Source of the DNA: Bacillota bacterium
GTDB lineage: Bacteria; Bacillota; Clostridia; Christensenellales; Aristaeellaceae
Assembly: GCA_023413135.1 (NCBI GenBank)
Contig: JAEZQK010000060.1
Coordinates: 155,942 to 219,941, forward strand
Direction: 5' to 3'
Length of the DNA: 64,000 nt
Positions 15,544 to 23,721 of the stretch are shown here, piece after piece; positions within the stretch are counted from its first letter, which is position 1; each line of letters begins with the position of its first letter. The notes under the pieces are model-generated. The model worked only from the letters and a program-made list of their open reading frames with translations, was not told the origin of the DNA and made no database searches. Position numbers and translations under genes: made by a program.

Positions 15544-17213
15544 TATTTCGTTTCCCCCTTTAGCTGCCTGGCGATCTCTTCGCCGGATAGCTGCCGCCCG
15601 TCGTATTTGAGCACGGAACCTAAACAGGAAATGCCGGTGGCTTCCCTGATGAGCTGAGCCAGCTGTCCCGTATAGTTCTGCTCCACGTTCACGATCCGCT
15701 TTGCTTTTTGCGCCTTTTCCTTTAGCCGCTTTTCCGGCAGGGGATAGATATCCCCAAATACCAGCGCAGCGTACTTTTCGCCGGATTCCTTGTTCAAAAG
15801 CTCAACCGCTTCCTTAAGCGGGCCTTTGAGCGACCCCCAGCCCAGGAGCAGCGTATCGAATGCTTCCGGGCCGATAAAGTCCGGCTCCTTCAGTTCTTTC
15901 CTGAGCAGATCCATTTTGCCCATGCGCTTTTCCATCATCCGATTGCGCATTTCGGCGGATTCGGTGATGGCGCCCCGCTCGTCATGCTCGTCGCTGTCGG
16001 CGGAAACGAACACCTTCACCTTGCCCGGCACAAGCCTTGGGGAAATGCCGTTTTCCGTAAACCGGAAGCGCAGGTATTCCTCCCCGTTCCATTCCCTGCC
16101 GGGGGAGGCAACTTTGATTTTTGTCAAATCGAAAGGCTTCACCGTAGCGGTGGCGTCGCCCAGGTACTGGTCGCTTAGAATAATCACGGGGATCTGATAC
16201 CGTTCCGCGATATCAAAAGCGCGGGCGGTCTGGTAAAACGCGTCCTCCTGGTCCCGAAGGGCAATGACCATCCGGGGAAATTCGCCCTGGGAGGCGGAGA
16301 TCACAAACTTCAAATCGCTTTGCTCGGTGCGGGTAGGCAAGCCCGTCACAGGACCGGGCCGCTGCACATCCACCACCACCAGCGGGATTTCTGCCATGCC
16401 GGATAATCCCAGCGCCTCCACCTTCAGCGAAAAGCCACCGCCGGAGGTGCCCGTCATGGCCCGCGCCCCCGCAAAGGAAGCGCCGATGGCCATGTTGATG
16501 CCGGCGATCTCATCCTCCGCCTGCTCGACTACCACCCCGGCCTCCCGGCTCTTGTCCGCCAGGTATTCCATAATGGAGGTGGAGGGTGACATGGGGTAGG
16601 CGGAATAGAATTTCAGCCCCGCAGCCAGCGCGCCCAATGCCAGTGCCTTGTTGCCGCTTATCAGCAGCCAGTCGCCAAAGGATCCGTCCAAGTGGGTAAA
16701 CCTTTTTTCCACCAAGCCGTATCCTTCCTGCACCGCCTTCAGGTTCACCTCCAGGTATTGGGCGTGAACGGCTTCCCTGAACACATCCTCCACCTTTGAA
16801 AGGTCCTCCCCAAATAATTTCAGTACCGCGCCAACGGCGATGCTCCCCGCCACACGGGGGTTGCCAAGCGCCTTGGCCCGGTCATCCATATTCAGCGCGA
16901 TAGCCCGGGGATCATCTACGCCCAGCTTTTCATCGCAGAGGATAAACCCGTTTTCTTTAAGTTCATCCTTATGCAAATCCACCGTTTCCCGGTTCATGGC
17001 AATGATGCCGTCAAACCGGCCGTTATGGCTGTGCACAGCCTCCGTACCAAAACGGATGGTGCAGAAGTTGTGCCCGCCCCGGATGCGGGACATGAAATCG
17101 CGCATTGTAAAAACACTGTACCCCGCTCTTTTGAGCAGCTTTTCCAAAATGGCCGCCGTGGTGTCGATGCCTTGTCCTGCGGCTCCCCCGATCAACAGAT
17201 TGTACAACCTCAT
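15543..17213 (-). CDS. korA: 2-oxoacid:ferredoxin oxidoreductase, alpha subunit with fused gamma domain
   Basis: About 556 residues: an N-terminal gamma domain (LLIGGAAGQGIDTTA) fused to the alpha pyrimidine-binding domain (GNKALALGALAAGLKFYSAYPMSPSTSIMEYLA, shown here as two motifs: GNKALALG and YPMSPST) and a C-terminal domain. The start is uncertain: ATG 17222, ATG 17213 and TTG 17207 are all in frame, while the GGGAGGG ribosome site is best spaced for the TTG, which would give M-YNLLIGG as in homologues. The gene forms a two-gene operon with korB and lies after rlmH on the same strand, starting downstream of rlmH by about 175 bases. Confidence 0.86.
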   Translation of the reverse strand: MRLYNLLIGGAAGQGIDTTAAILEKLLKRAGYSVFTMRDFMSRIRGGHNFCTIRFGTEAVHSHNGRFDGIIAMNRETVDLHKDELKENGFILCDEKLGVDDPRAIALNMDDRAKALGNPRVAGSIAVGAVLKLFGEDLSKVEDVFREAVHAQYLEVNLKAVQEGYGLVEKRFTHLDGSFGDWLLISGNKALALGALAAGLKFYSAYPMSPSTSIMEYLADKSREAGVVVEQAEDEIAGINMAIGASFAGARAMTGTSGGGFSLKVEALGLSGMAEIPLVVVDVQRPGPVTGLPTRTEQSDLKFVISASQGEFPRMVIALRDQEDAFYQTARAFDIAERYQIPVIILSDQYLGDATATVKPFDLTKIKVASPGREWNGEEYLRFRFTENGISPRLVPGKVKVFVSADSDEHDERGAITESAEMRNRMMEKRMGKMDLLRKELKEPDFIGPEAFDTLLLGWGSLKGPLKEAVELLNKESGEKYAALVFGDIYPLPEKRLKEKAQKAKRIVNVEQNYTGQLAQLIREATGISCLGSVLKYDGRQLSGEEIARQLKGETK

Positions 17214-17389
17214 CCCTCCCATAGGTGATCCCGGCGAATGGACCCGGTTTTCCGCATTATCCTGCCCATAAAAGGTTGTTTCCCATCTTTCTCCACACTT
17301 CGCGGATTTCCCTGCCAAACGCACTGATATATATATACTATCAGGAATACCCATATGAAACATGGACGGGAATATTATCCCGCCCACGG

Positions 17390-17869
17390 CTATTTATGAT
17401 ACCGCTCCCCCGCGCTGATCTTCGCGGCCCTATAGATCTGCTCCAACAAAAGCACCCGTGCCAACTGATGTGGAAAGGTCATCTTCGAAAGCGACATCTT
17501 TTCATCCGCACGGCTCACCGCTGCCTCTCCCAGTCCCAGCGAGCCGCCGATCATAAATACGATGCGCTGATATCCCCTTTGAGGCAATTTTGCAATATGC
17601 TTTGCAAAATCCACGCTGTCCCACTGTTTGCCATCGATACACAGCGCGATCACATAATCCCCCTGCTTTAGCCGGCCAAGCAGCCTGGCCGCCTCCCTGT
17701 CCATTACCTGCCGGGAAAGCGCCTCGCTTTCCTCCCCCGGCTCCGGCTCGTCATTCAGTTCGATTTCCTCCACGCGGCCATAGCGGCCAAGCCTTTTCAG
17801 ATATTCATCCGCGGCCTGCCGCCAGTGTTTCTCCCTCAGCTTTCCAAGACAAAGTACTGCCGCCTGCAT
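17390..17869 (-). CDS. rlmH: 23S rRNA pseudouridine-1915 N3-methyltransferase RlmH
   Basis: A 159-residue SPOUT methyltransferase acting on pseudouridine 1915 in helix 69 of 23S rRNA. The length and motifs are standard: IGGSLGLG in the cofactor knot and the conserved C-terminal YRAAKISAGERYHK. The frame opens at 17908, but ATG 17869 follows AGGAGG by four bases. Its upstream region contains a CCGGGGC-TTT-GCCCCGG hairpin and copy 2 of the candidate structured repeat, which would lie in its leader if transcription starts upstream. Confidence 0.93.
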   Translation of the reverse strand: MQAAVLCLGKLREKHWRQAADEYLKRLGRYGRVEEIELNDEPEPGEESEALSRQVMDREAARLLGRLKQGDYVIALCIDGKQWDSVDFAKHIAKLPQRGYQRIVFMIGGSLGLGEAAVSRADEKMSLSKMTFPHQLARVLLLEQIYRAAKISAGERYHK

Positions 17870-17881
17870 CGCGCCTCCTGC

Positions 17882-17898
17882 CCGGGGCTTTGCCCCGG
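17882..17898. repeat. Perfect hairpin just upstream of rlmH
   Basis: CCGGGGC (17882-17888), TTT loop, GCCCCGG (17892-17898). It lies between the rlmH ribosome site and the structured repeat and could affect rlmH translation. Confidence 0.5.
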
Positions 17899-17910
17899 AC
17901 CGCCACAAAA

Positions 17911-18028
17911 GGTTCTGTAGCCCGGCTGCCGCAGTGGCGGCAATAAGCCGGGCGGGGGAAGCTGGCGAAACGAGCGATGGAAACGGTAGCGAACCAGCGC
18001 GACGATTGAGCCAGCCGGAATATAGCCC
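17911..18028. ncRNA. Candidate structured-RNA repeat, copy 2
   Basis: Second copy of the element at 11018-11161. Pairings are GCCCGGC (17920-17926) with GCCGGGC (17947-17953), inner GCCGC/GCGGC (17928-17941) and GCTGGC (17961-17966) with GCCAGC (18010-18015). Between these lies a conserved core, CGAAAC.AGCGATG.AA.CGGTAGCG, which is nearly the same in both copies. It is upstream of rlmH on the minus strand. Confidence 0.5.
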
Positions 18029-18128
18029 TTGAGAATCCCATTTTTAATACTCTTCCAAATCATTGATGCACTGATCCACCCAGCATAACAACTGCTGCAA
18101 AAAAGCAGCGTCCTATACACCGATGCAA

Positions 18129-18252
18129 GCGGGCGATTGATAATCGCCCCTACAACGCCGTATGGTTGTTGGCTTCTGTTGGGGGCTATCGTGAGCCGGA
18201 AGAAAGGTCAACACACTCTTTGCAGCCGTAGGGGCGATTAGTAATCGCCCGC
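18129..18252. repeat. Two inverted palindromic repeat arms (GGGGCGATT family)
   Basis: An arm in reverse orientation (18129-18153) and one in forward orientation (18225-18252) face away from each other across about 70 bases. Each arm is itself a hairpin, GGGCGATT..AATCGCCC. The rest of the interval 17870-18345 holds only these repeats and the RNA-like element; I see no gene there. Confidence 0.7.
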
Positions 18253-18345
18253 TGAATATCGGTTCTTGATAGGCTGGAGGGGAAGCCCAGGTATACGCCC
18301 CACTTACTCTCAATTTTGAGGGTAGCACTAACATACAAGCAGCCG

Positions 18346-19320
18346 TCAAACTGGGAAGAGACCTAGCACATACGAGGGCAGCAACAGCAAAAACAGAAGC
18401 GCCGTCAAAAGGATCACAATCTTGCGGCTTTTTAGCAGCATGGAATATTCTTGGGGAATAGATACGGTTTTCTGTACGCTGGCGGTTGCCAGCAGCGGAC
18501 GGATCAGCAGCCAGAATGCGAAAGTGGCCATCATAGCCAAGGAGAATACGCTGAACACTGCCGGCAGTATGGATGTACCCTGCATAGCCTCCGCCTGGGC
18601 TTCAAGGTTCATGCCCTGTGTTATATTGCGTATATAAAGCGAAATAATCAAGGATGCTGCATTATGGGAAAAGTGATAGATCATTGGCAATTGCAGATTG
18701 TTCTGCCGCAAAGCCAATAATGTAATGATCAGCCCCAGCGCGATATGCGCCGGCAGCCCGATCAGTGATCCGTGCATAAAAGCGAACAACAGCGCCGAAA
18801 GCCATAGCGTCGCTTTTTGCGGAAGCTCTCTTTTCAATCCCTCCAGCACCGCACCGCGAAAGAGAAGCTCTTCCAATACGGCGGGTGTAATCCCCACCGC
18901 CGCCACAGCCAGAATAATCTGCGCGCCATTGCCGGGCAAGGGTACATCAGGCAGCCATATTTGAATATTCAGCGCTTCCAGCAGCAGCCCCCATAGATTA
19001 ATGTACAGATCCAAGGCCAAAGCCCCGACGACGGCCGCCAGCACTGTCCGCAGGGCGGCTGCCAGTGGCGGGTACGCCATTTGCACCTTTAAAACAGGCA
19101 TATACCGCGGACGGAACAGATAAATAAACGTAAACAAAGGGATGCCAAGCGTAATAACTTCATGGAGCATAGTGAAGACATAATATATTTCCGGCTGGTT
19201 CAGCGCTTGTTCAGTTATCAGCCAATTTGCCCCGAACGTAAAACCGATCCTGATAAGCACTGTGATGATCAACAGTACAAGCACGCTGCGCGCGCCAATG
19301 GTCTTCTCCAGTCTGGACAA
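18346..19320 (-). CDS. CPBP-family intramembrane metalloprotease
   Basis: A 324-residue polytopic membrane protein of the CAAX-protease/bacteriocin-processing (CPBP, Abi) family. Motif 1 EELLFRGAVLEGL (about 150-162), motif 2 FMHGSLIG and motif 3 YHFSHNAASL supply the Glu and His residues expected of the intramembrane active site. Translation starts at TTG 19318-19320, seven bases after AAGGGGG; no nearby ATG is better placed. It begins 17 bases after the stop of the MBL hydrolase, so they form an operon. The substrate is unknown. Confidence 0.85.
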   Translation of the reverse strand: MSRLEKTIGARSVLVLLIITVLIRIGFTFGANWLITEQALNQPEIYYVFTMLHEVITLGIPLFTFIYLFRPRYMPVLKVQMAYPPLAAALRTVLAAVVGALALDLYINLWGLLLEALNIQIWLPDVPLPGNGAQIILAVAAVGITPAVLEELLFRGAVLEGLKRELPQKATLWLSALLFAFMHGSLIGLPAHIALGLIITLLALRQNNLQLPMIYHFSHNAASLIISLYIRNITQGMNLEAQAEAMQGTSILPAVFSVFSLAMMATFAFWLLIRPLLATASVQKTVSIPQEYSMLLKSRKIVILLTALLFLLLLPSYVLGLFPV

Positions 19321-19336
19321 CCCGTTTCCCCCTTAC

Positions 19337-20170
19337 TCACACGCAGCGCTGCGCCTTTTCCATTCTGCCGTCCCTGATCACGTATACGTTGCCCACCCGG
19401 TCCCGCCAGGCCATATCCACGGTTACATCCTGGCCGCATACAAGGCCCGCTGAGGAAAGCGCACGGCAGGTGGTACTGTATGCCAGCTCCGGCAGGTTGT
19501 TTTCGGCGCTCAGGTGCCCCAGCACCACGTGGCGCACGCCCGTCTGGGTAAGAGTCAGCACCGCCTCGGCACAGGCATCGTTGCTCAGATGCCCCCTGTT
19601 GCCGAGAATGCGCTTTTTCAGCGCCTGGGTATAATGCGGGTTCTGGCGGAGCATTTCCGGATCATGGTTGCTCTCCAAAAGCAGCAGGTCCACCCCGGCA
19701 AGCTGCTCCAGCACGTTCTTTCGTATGATGCCCATATCCGTGGCGGTGGCCACGCTGAAGGTGCTGTGGCTTAAGCGGTAACCCACAGGTTCCGCCGCGT
19801 CGTGGGGGATCAAAAAAGGCGTTACGCCAATCTCGTCCAAATAAAAATCGGTATCGGGATAAAACTCCCGGCGGTTGCGCTGGCTGATGGGGCCAAGGGC
19901 CCGCTCCATGGCGTACCAGGTGCCGGGCGTGGCGTAAATAGGCAGATCGAACTTGCGGCTCAATATCCCCGCGCCCTTCACATGGTCCGTATGCTCGTGG
20001 GTGATGAGGATGGCCGACAGGCTGGCGGGATTGACACCGATTTGGCAAAGGGCATCCACCACTGTTTTCCCGGGCAGGCCGGCGTCCACAAGCAAACGCG
20101 TCCGCTCTGTGGCCACGTACAGCGCATTGCCGCTGGACCCGCTGAAAAGGGGGCAGAAGGTCATTTCCAT
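19337..20170 (-). CDS. MBL-fold metallohydrolase, YycJ/WalJ-like
   Basis: A 277-residue metallo-beta-lactamase-fold hydrolase of the WalJ/YycJ type, a family with nuclease-like members implicated in coordinating cell division and DNA replication. The metal motif HEHTDH is at about residues 58-63, with later ligands D (ATATDMG), H (ESNHD) and H (VLGHLS). The frame opens far upstream at 20455, but ATG 20170 after GGGAGGG begins the normal MEMTFCPLFSGSSGN. No walRK genes are nearby, so the role may differ from the Bacillus one. Confidence 0.86.
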   Translation of the reverse strand: MEMTFCPLFSGSSGNALYVATERTRLLVDAGLPGKTVVDALCQIGVNPASLSAILITHEHTDHVKGAGILSRKFDLPIYATPGTWYAMERALGPISQRNRREFYPDTDFYLDEIGVTPFLIPHDAAEPVGYRLSHSTFSVATATDMGIIRKNVLEQLAGVDLLLLESNHDPEMLRQNPHYTQALKKRILGNRGHLSNDACAEAVLTLTQTGVRHVVLGHLSAENNLPELAYSTTCRALSSAGLVCGQDVTVDMAWRDRVGNVYVIRDGRMEKAQRCV

Positions 20171-20250
20171 CCGGCGTATCCCTCCCGAAAAAAAGCAAAT
20201 GTGTTTTCCATTATATCGCGGTTTACAGGGTATGGCAATACAGCATATTG

Positions 20251-20465
20251 CGTTTTCCTTGGGAGTCGCAAGCGACTCCCAAGGAATCTGGGCCGGATTT
20301 CTGAATTTTCTCACGAAAATTCCGGGCGAAATCCGGCTGCAGGAAACGATTTCCCGCCGGGCGGGCAAGCTCGCCCTTTGGGGAAATCCATATGTACCGG
20401 CAAAGCCGGCACATATGATTACATTTGGAGGGCGGCGGCCCTCCAAACCTCCCAAGGTTCACGTA
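20251..20465. repeat. Cluster of consecutive palindromes
   Basis: The gene-free interval 20171-20538 holds a series of adjoining inverted repeats: a perfect 14-bp stem TCCTTGGGAGTCGC (20256-20285), GAATTTTC/GAAAATTC (about 20298-20316), CATATGT.CCGGC/GCCGG.ACATATG (about 20389-20417) and GGAGGGC/GCCCTCC (about 20427-20445). No single terminator or tRNA explains it. Confidence 0.6.
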
Positions 20466-20538
20466 CGCGATTCCCCCTGTTGCGTTTTTAAGAGGCTTGG
20501 CGCATAATGAAGGTATGAAATCCAAGGAGGAAACGCTT

Positions 20539-20835
20539 TTGCAGACATCCAGCCTGTGGGTCCGCATCATCAAAGGACACCGTATCATCAAGCAATCTAC
20601 TGCTCCCTGCTTTAGGGACGATCCCATGGAGGCGCTGCAAACTGCGCTAAAGGAGCTGGACCTGTCACGCCCGCTGTGGCTTGCAAAAAACCAACGGGAA
20701 TGGGAAGAGTTTGGCCAGACACGCTTTACCCAGGAGCACTTTATGGAAACCATCGGCTTTGACCGGATGGAGATCGAATATATTAATCCCCTTGCTCCCA
20801 AGCAGAAAAGCCGCGATCCAAGAAATGAGGCGTGA
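20539..20835 (+). CDS. Conserved small hypothetical protein (98 aa)
   Basis: The start is chosen as TTG 20539, eight bases after AAGGAGG and in frame with a weaker ATG at 20515. The product begins MQTSSLWVRIIKGHRI and contains MEALQTALKELDLSRPLWLAKNQREWEEF, here as a helix-rich middle, then a basic tail. It has no membrane segment or metal-binding motif. I recall similar small proteins in other Clostridia but no function. It stands alone between two repeat clusters. Confidence 0.7.
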   Translation: MQTSSLWVRIIKGHRIIKQSTAPCFRDDPMEALQTALKELDLSRPLWLAKNQREWEEFGQTRFTQEHFMETIGFDRMEIEYINPLAPKQKSRDPRNEA

Positions 20836-20917
20836 CATAAGCAAATCCGCGAAAATGAAACTGCATTTCCGCGGAATCGCCAGTGGATTTTCAACTACAG
20901 AAGCAATAAATTTCATA

Positions 20918-20986
20918 ATCCCCGGCAGAGAAGCCAATAAACAAACAATGCCGTAGGGGCGGGGCAGAGCCCCGCCCCTACGGCAT
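20918..20986. repeat. GTAGGGGC-type repeat with perfect 18-bp stem
   Basis: A flank of about 30 bases (ATCCCCGGCAGAGAA..) is followed by an 18-bp perfect inverted repeat (20948-20965 and 20969-20986) with an AGA loop. The flank is the same, apart from two bases, as the one before the composite repeat at 39490. It lies downstream of the 98-aa gene and could also terminate the PBP transcript arriving from the other strand. Confidence 0.7.
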
Positions 20987-21043
20987 TACAGGTGTGCAAT
21001 ATGCAACCGCCTATACTCCGTTGCTTATATAGTTGACAATCCA

Positions 21044-22447
21044 TTACCGGTAATTGTTTATCAAATACTGAAAGATCTGCCTGGCGATAGGCACGGCCGA
21101 TGCGCTGCCGCTCTCGCCCCTTTCCACGATCACGCTGATGGCGTAGGGCATGTCAGGCTCATCCAGGAAGCCCACATACCAGCCGTGGACCACATATTGA
21201 CCATTGATCATGGTTTCGGCGGAGCCCGTTTTGCCGCCTATTTTCAGGCCTGCCACCTGGGCGCCTGTTCCTGTGCCGGACGCGGTTACGGTGCGCATGG
21301 CCGATTTGATGGCTTTGGCAATATCCTCGGGCATCGCCTTTCTATACACCTTGGGCGTATATTCCTTGCGCGTTGCGCCGCTCTCATTCACCACGGCCTT
21401 GATGAGCCCCGGCTCCATCATCACCCCGTCGTTGGCCACCGCGGCGGCCACCATGCACATGTGCAGCGGCGTGGTTTCCACATTTCCTTGCCCCGCCCCG
21501 GACCAGGCGATTTGCAGCTTATCCCGCCCCGTGGTGGGATAGACGGCGTTTTCCACCACCAAGTCGCGGAAGAGGAAATTATCGTTGAAGCCGAAGGATT
21601 CCGCTGTTTTGCGCAGCCTATCGTCTCCAAGCTCCAGGGCGATGGAAGCGAATATGTTGTTGCAGCTGACCGAAAAAGCCTGCGTCAGCGTTTGTTCGTT
21701 ATGCACGGCATCGCCAAAGTCGGTGATCACCTGGTTCAAAACCGGCAATTGTCCTGTGCAGTAAAGCGCCCGCGTCTGAATATCCGGCAGGTTAGAAAGT
21801 GCGCTGGCCATGGTAATGATCTTGAAAGTGCTGCCCGGGGGATATTTGGCTTGCGTCACCCGGTTCCAAAAAGGTGTATTCGGATCATCCTCCGATACCG
21901 CTTGGACGTTGTTCGGGTCAAAGGTGGGCAGGCTGACCATGCCCAGCACTTCCCCGGTCTTGTAGTTCATCACCACGGCAGCCCCGGCCGCCCCCCTGGG
22001 AAAAGCCTTCATGATGCTGGTGGACAGGCGGCTGTCCACGGTGAGCTTCAGGCTGTCGCCCTCGCGGTCTTCCCCCCTGAGCATCTGCACCAGCCGCTCC
22101 GCCAGGGTGGATTCAAAGCCCAAAAGATAGCTGGCCTTGAAGGACTCCACGCCGTTGGCCACGTTCTTCTTTTCATCCCCCAGCAAATGCACCACGGCCC
22201 TGCGGCTTGCTTCATCCGTCTGGTACGCCCGCTTGCCGTCTAAAGTGGTGGTGGCGATCACTACGCCGTTGCGGTCCAGCACGTCTCCGCGCAATGCGGC
22301 GTCATTCAGCTGCCTCGTATTGCCCCGGTGGGCGACCCACCGGCTCCCGTACATGATTACGCTGTAACCGCCATATACGGCCAGCAATGCAAACATTCCC
22401 AATAAAAGAAGGGTAAGAAGTTTAAAATTCATGCGCTGCTGTTTCAC
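21044..22447 (-). CDS. pbpA: Class B penicillin-binding protein (PbpA-like transpeptidase)
   Basis: A 467-residue membrane-anchored D,D-transpeptidase making 4-3 cross-links in partnership with a SEDS glycosyltransferase. There is one N-terminal membrane segment (about 9-30), a dimerisation region, and a transpeptidase domain with S206-T-F-K209, S261-C-N263 and K406-T-G408. It is short, lacking PASTA or long extra domains, like the PbpA of FHA-RodA-PbpA operons. It starts 26 bases after the ftsW/rodA-like stop. Whether it serves division, elongation or sporulation cannot be told from sequence. Confidence 0.9.
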   Translation of the reverse strand: MKQQRMNFKLLTLLLLGMFALLAVYGGYSVIMYGSRWVAHRGNTRQLNDAALRGDVLDRNGVVIATTTLDGKRAYQTDEASRRAVVHLLGDEKKNVANGVESFKASYLLGFESTLAERLVQMLRGEDREGDSLKLTVDSRLSTSIMKAFPRGAAGAAVVMNYKTGEVLGMVSLPTFDPNNVQAVSEDDPNTPFWNRVTQAKYPPGSTFKIITMASALSNLPDIQTRALYCTGQLPVLNQVITDFGDAVHNEQTLTQAFSVSCNNIFASIALELGDDRLRKTAESFGFNDNFLFRDLVVENAVYPTTGRDKLQIAWSGAGQGNVETTPLHMCMVAAAVANDGVMMEPGLIKAVVNESGATRKEYTPKVYRKAMPEDIAKAIKSAMRTVTASGTGTGAQVAGLKIGGKTGSAETMINGQYVVHGWYVGFLDEPDMPYAISVIVERGESGSASAVPIARQIFQYLINNYR

Positions 22448-22473
22448 AGCCGCACCCCCTTAGCATCGCATCA

Positions 22474-23718
22474 TCAAGAAGCATTCACGCCCAGATGGGC
22501 CAGGCGTGTGTCCTCCTTGAGCAGATCCTCGTTACGGCTGGCAACACCCTGCAGCATGCCGATCAGGCACAGGCAGGACACCAGGGAGGTGCCGCCTTCG
22601 CTGACAAAGGGCATGGTCACGCCGGTGAGGGGGATCAGCTTGATGACCCCGCCGATGATGACAAACGTCTGCACCCCCAGCATCACCACGCAGCCCATGG
22701 CCAAAAGGGCGTGAAAGCTTTCCCTGGAGGCGGTGGCAATGCTCACGCCGCGCAAAATCAGCACCACATAGATGAGCAGCACGCACAGCCCGAAAAGAAC
22801 GCCGAACTGCTCGCAAAGGACTGCAAAAATAAAGTCCGATGTATATTCCGGAATATCCCTTGGTGAGCCCAGCCCCAGGCCCACGCCGAAAAGCCCGCCG
22901 CTGGCGATGGCAATCAATGACTGCACAATCTGAAACCCGGAGTTTTGATAATCGCCCCAGGGGTTTTTCCAGGCGGCGACGCGGCGCTTTACGCGGTCGA
23001 ACATCATATAGCCCGTCACCGCCGCCCCGGCGCCGCCGCCAAGGCCCAGCAGCGTCAAGGGCAGGTTGCTGGTGGAAGCGTAAAACAAAAACAGTGCGGA
23101 AGAGTAATACATCAGCGCGGTCCCCAGGTCCTGTTGCAGCATCAAAATCCCCAGGCTGCCTACGGCCAGGAACAGCCAGGGCAGCATCCGGCGGCGGCTC
23201 ATATAATAGGCCAGCACCACAAGATAGGATAGCTTTGTAAGCTCGCTGGGTTGCAGCGACTGGCCGGCGATTTTGATCCAGCTTTTCGCGCCGTTGATAG
23301 TTGTGCCCATGACGATGGGCAGCGCCAGCGCGCCCAGGGAAACGAAGATGGCCGCAAAGGCGAGCCACCGCCAGGAGTGCACCCTGTGCACCACCAGGAT
23401 GGTGATCAGCATGCACGCAAGCCCCACCCCGTAATGGATGGCCTGGTCCAGGCCATACTGCGGATTGATGCGGTACAAAAGCAGCACGCCCAGCGCGCAT
23501 AGAAAGTTGGTAAGTGACAAAAGGAGCTTGTCCGCCGGAAACAGCTTGGGCAGCACCATGGAGCCGATAAAGATCATGGCGGGCACCGCCACGCTTAAAA
23601 GAAGCCCCTGCCAGTTCACCTGCTCCTTTTGGAAGGAGATGAGCAGAAAGGCGCTGAAAAAGAACAGCATCACAACGCTGATCAGCATCCAGGCCGGGTC
23701 ACGTTTCCTGCCTTTCAT
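22474..23718 (-). CDS. SEDS-family peptidoglycan glycosyltransferase (FtsW/RodA/SpoVE)
   Basis: A 414-residue protein with about ten membrane spans, polymerising lipid II into glycan strands. Family blocks visible are NGAKSWIKIAGQSLQPSELTKLS (motifs NGAKSWI and QPSELTK), LQQDLGTAL and the C-terminal PLTGVTMPFVSEGGTSL. The start ATG is nine bases after a GGAGGAGG site and three bases after the FHA gene stop. The gene order FHA-SEDS-PBP matches the actinobacterial and clostridial cell-wall operon in which the last two proteins form a synthase pair. Confidence 0.9.
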   Translation of the reverse strand: MKGRKRDPAWMLISVVMLFFFSAFLLISFQKEQVNWQGLLLSVAVPAMIFIGSMVLPKLFPADKLLLSLTNFLCALGVLLLYRINPQYGLDQAIHYGVGLACMLITILVVHRVHSWRWLAFAAIFVSLGALALPIVMGTTINGAKSWIKIAGQSLQPSELTKLSYLVVLAYYMSRRRMLPWLFLAVGSLGILMLQQDLGTALMYYSSALFLFYASTSNLPLTLLGLGGGAGAAVTGYMMFDRVKRRVAAWKNPWGDYQNSGFQIVQSLIAIASGGLFGVGLGLGSPRDIPEYTSDFIFAVLCEQFGVLFGLCVLLIYVVLILRGVSIATASRESFHALLAMGCVVMLGVQTFVIIGGVIKLIPLTGVTMPFVSEGGTSLVSCLCLIGMLQGVASRNEDLLKEDTRLAHLGVNAS

Positions 23719-23721
23719 ACG

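Noticed and set aside
17836..18120. Open frames of 78-94 codons in the region upstream of rlmH
   Set aside because: They are read through the repeated RNA-like element and the palindromic arms, and the equivalent frame in copy 1 is not preserved, so the conservation is at the nucleotide-pairing level.
20948..20986. Simple rho-independent terminator
   Set aside because: The 18-bp stem could terminate transcription, but there is no T run on either side and the sequence belongs to a dispersed repeat family, so it is listed as a repeat.
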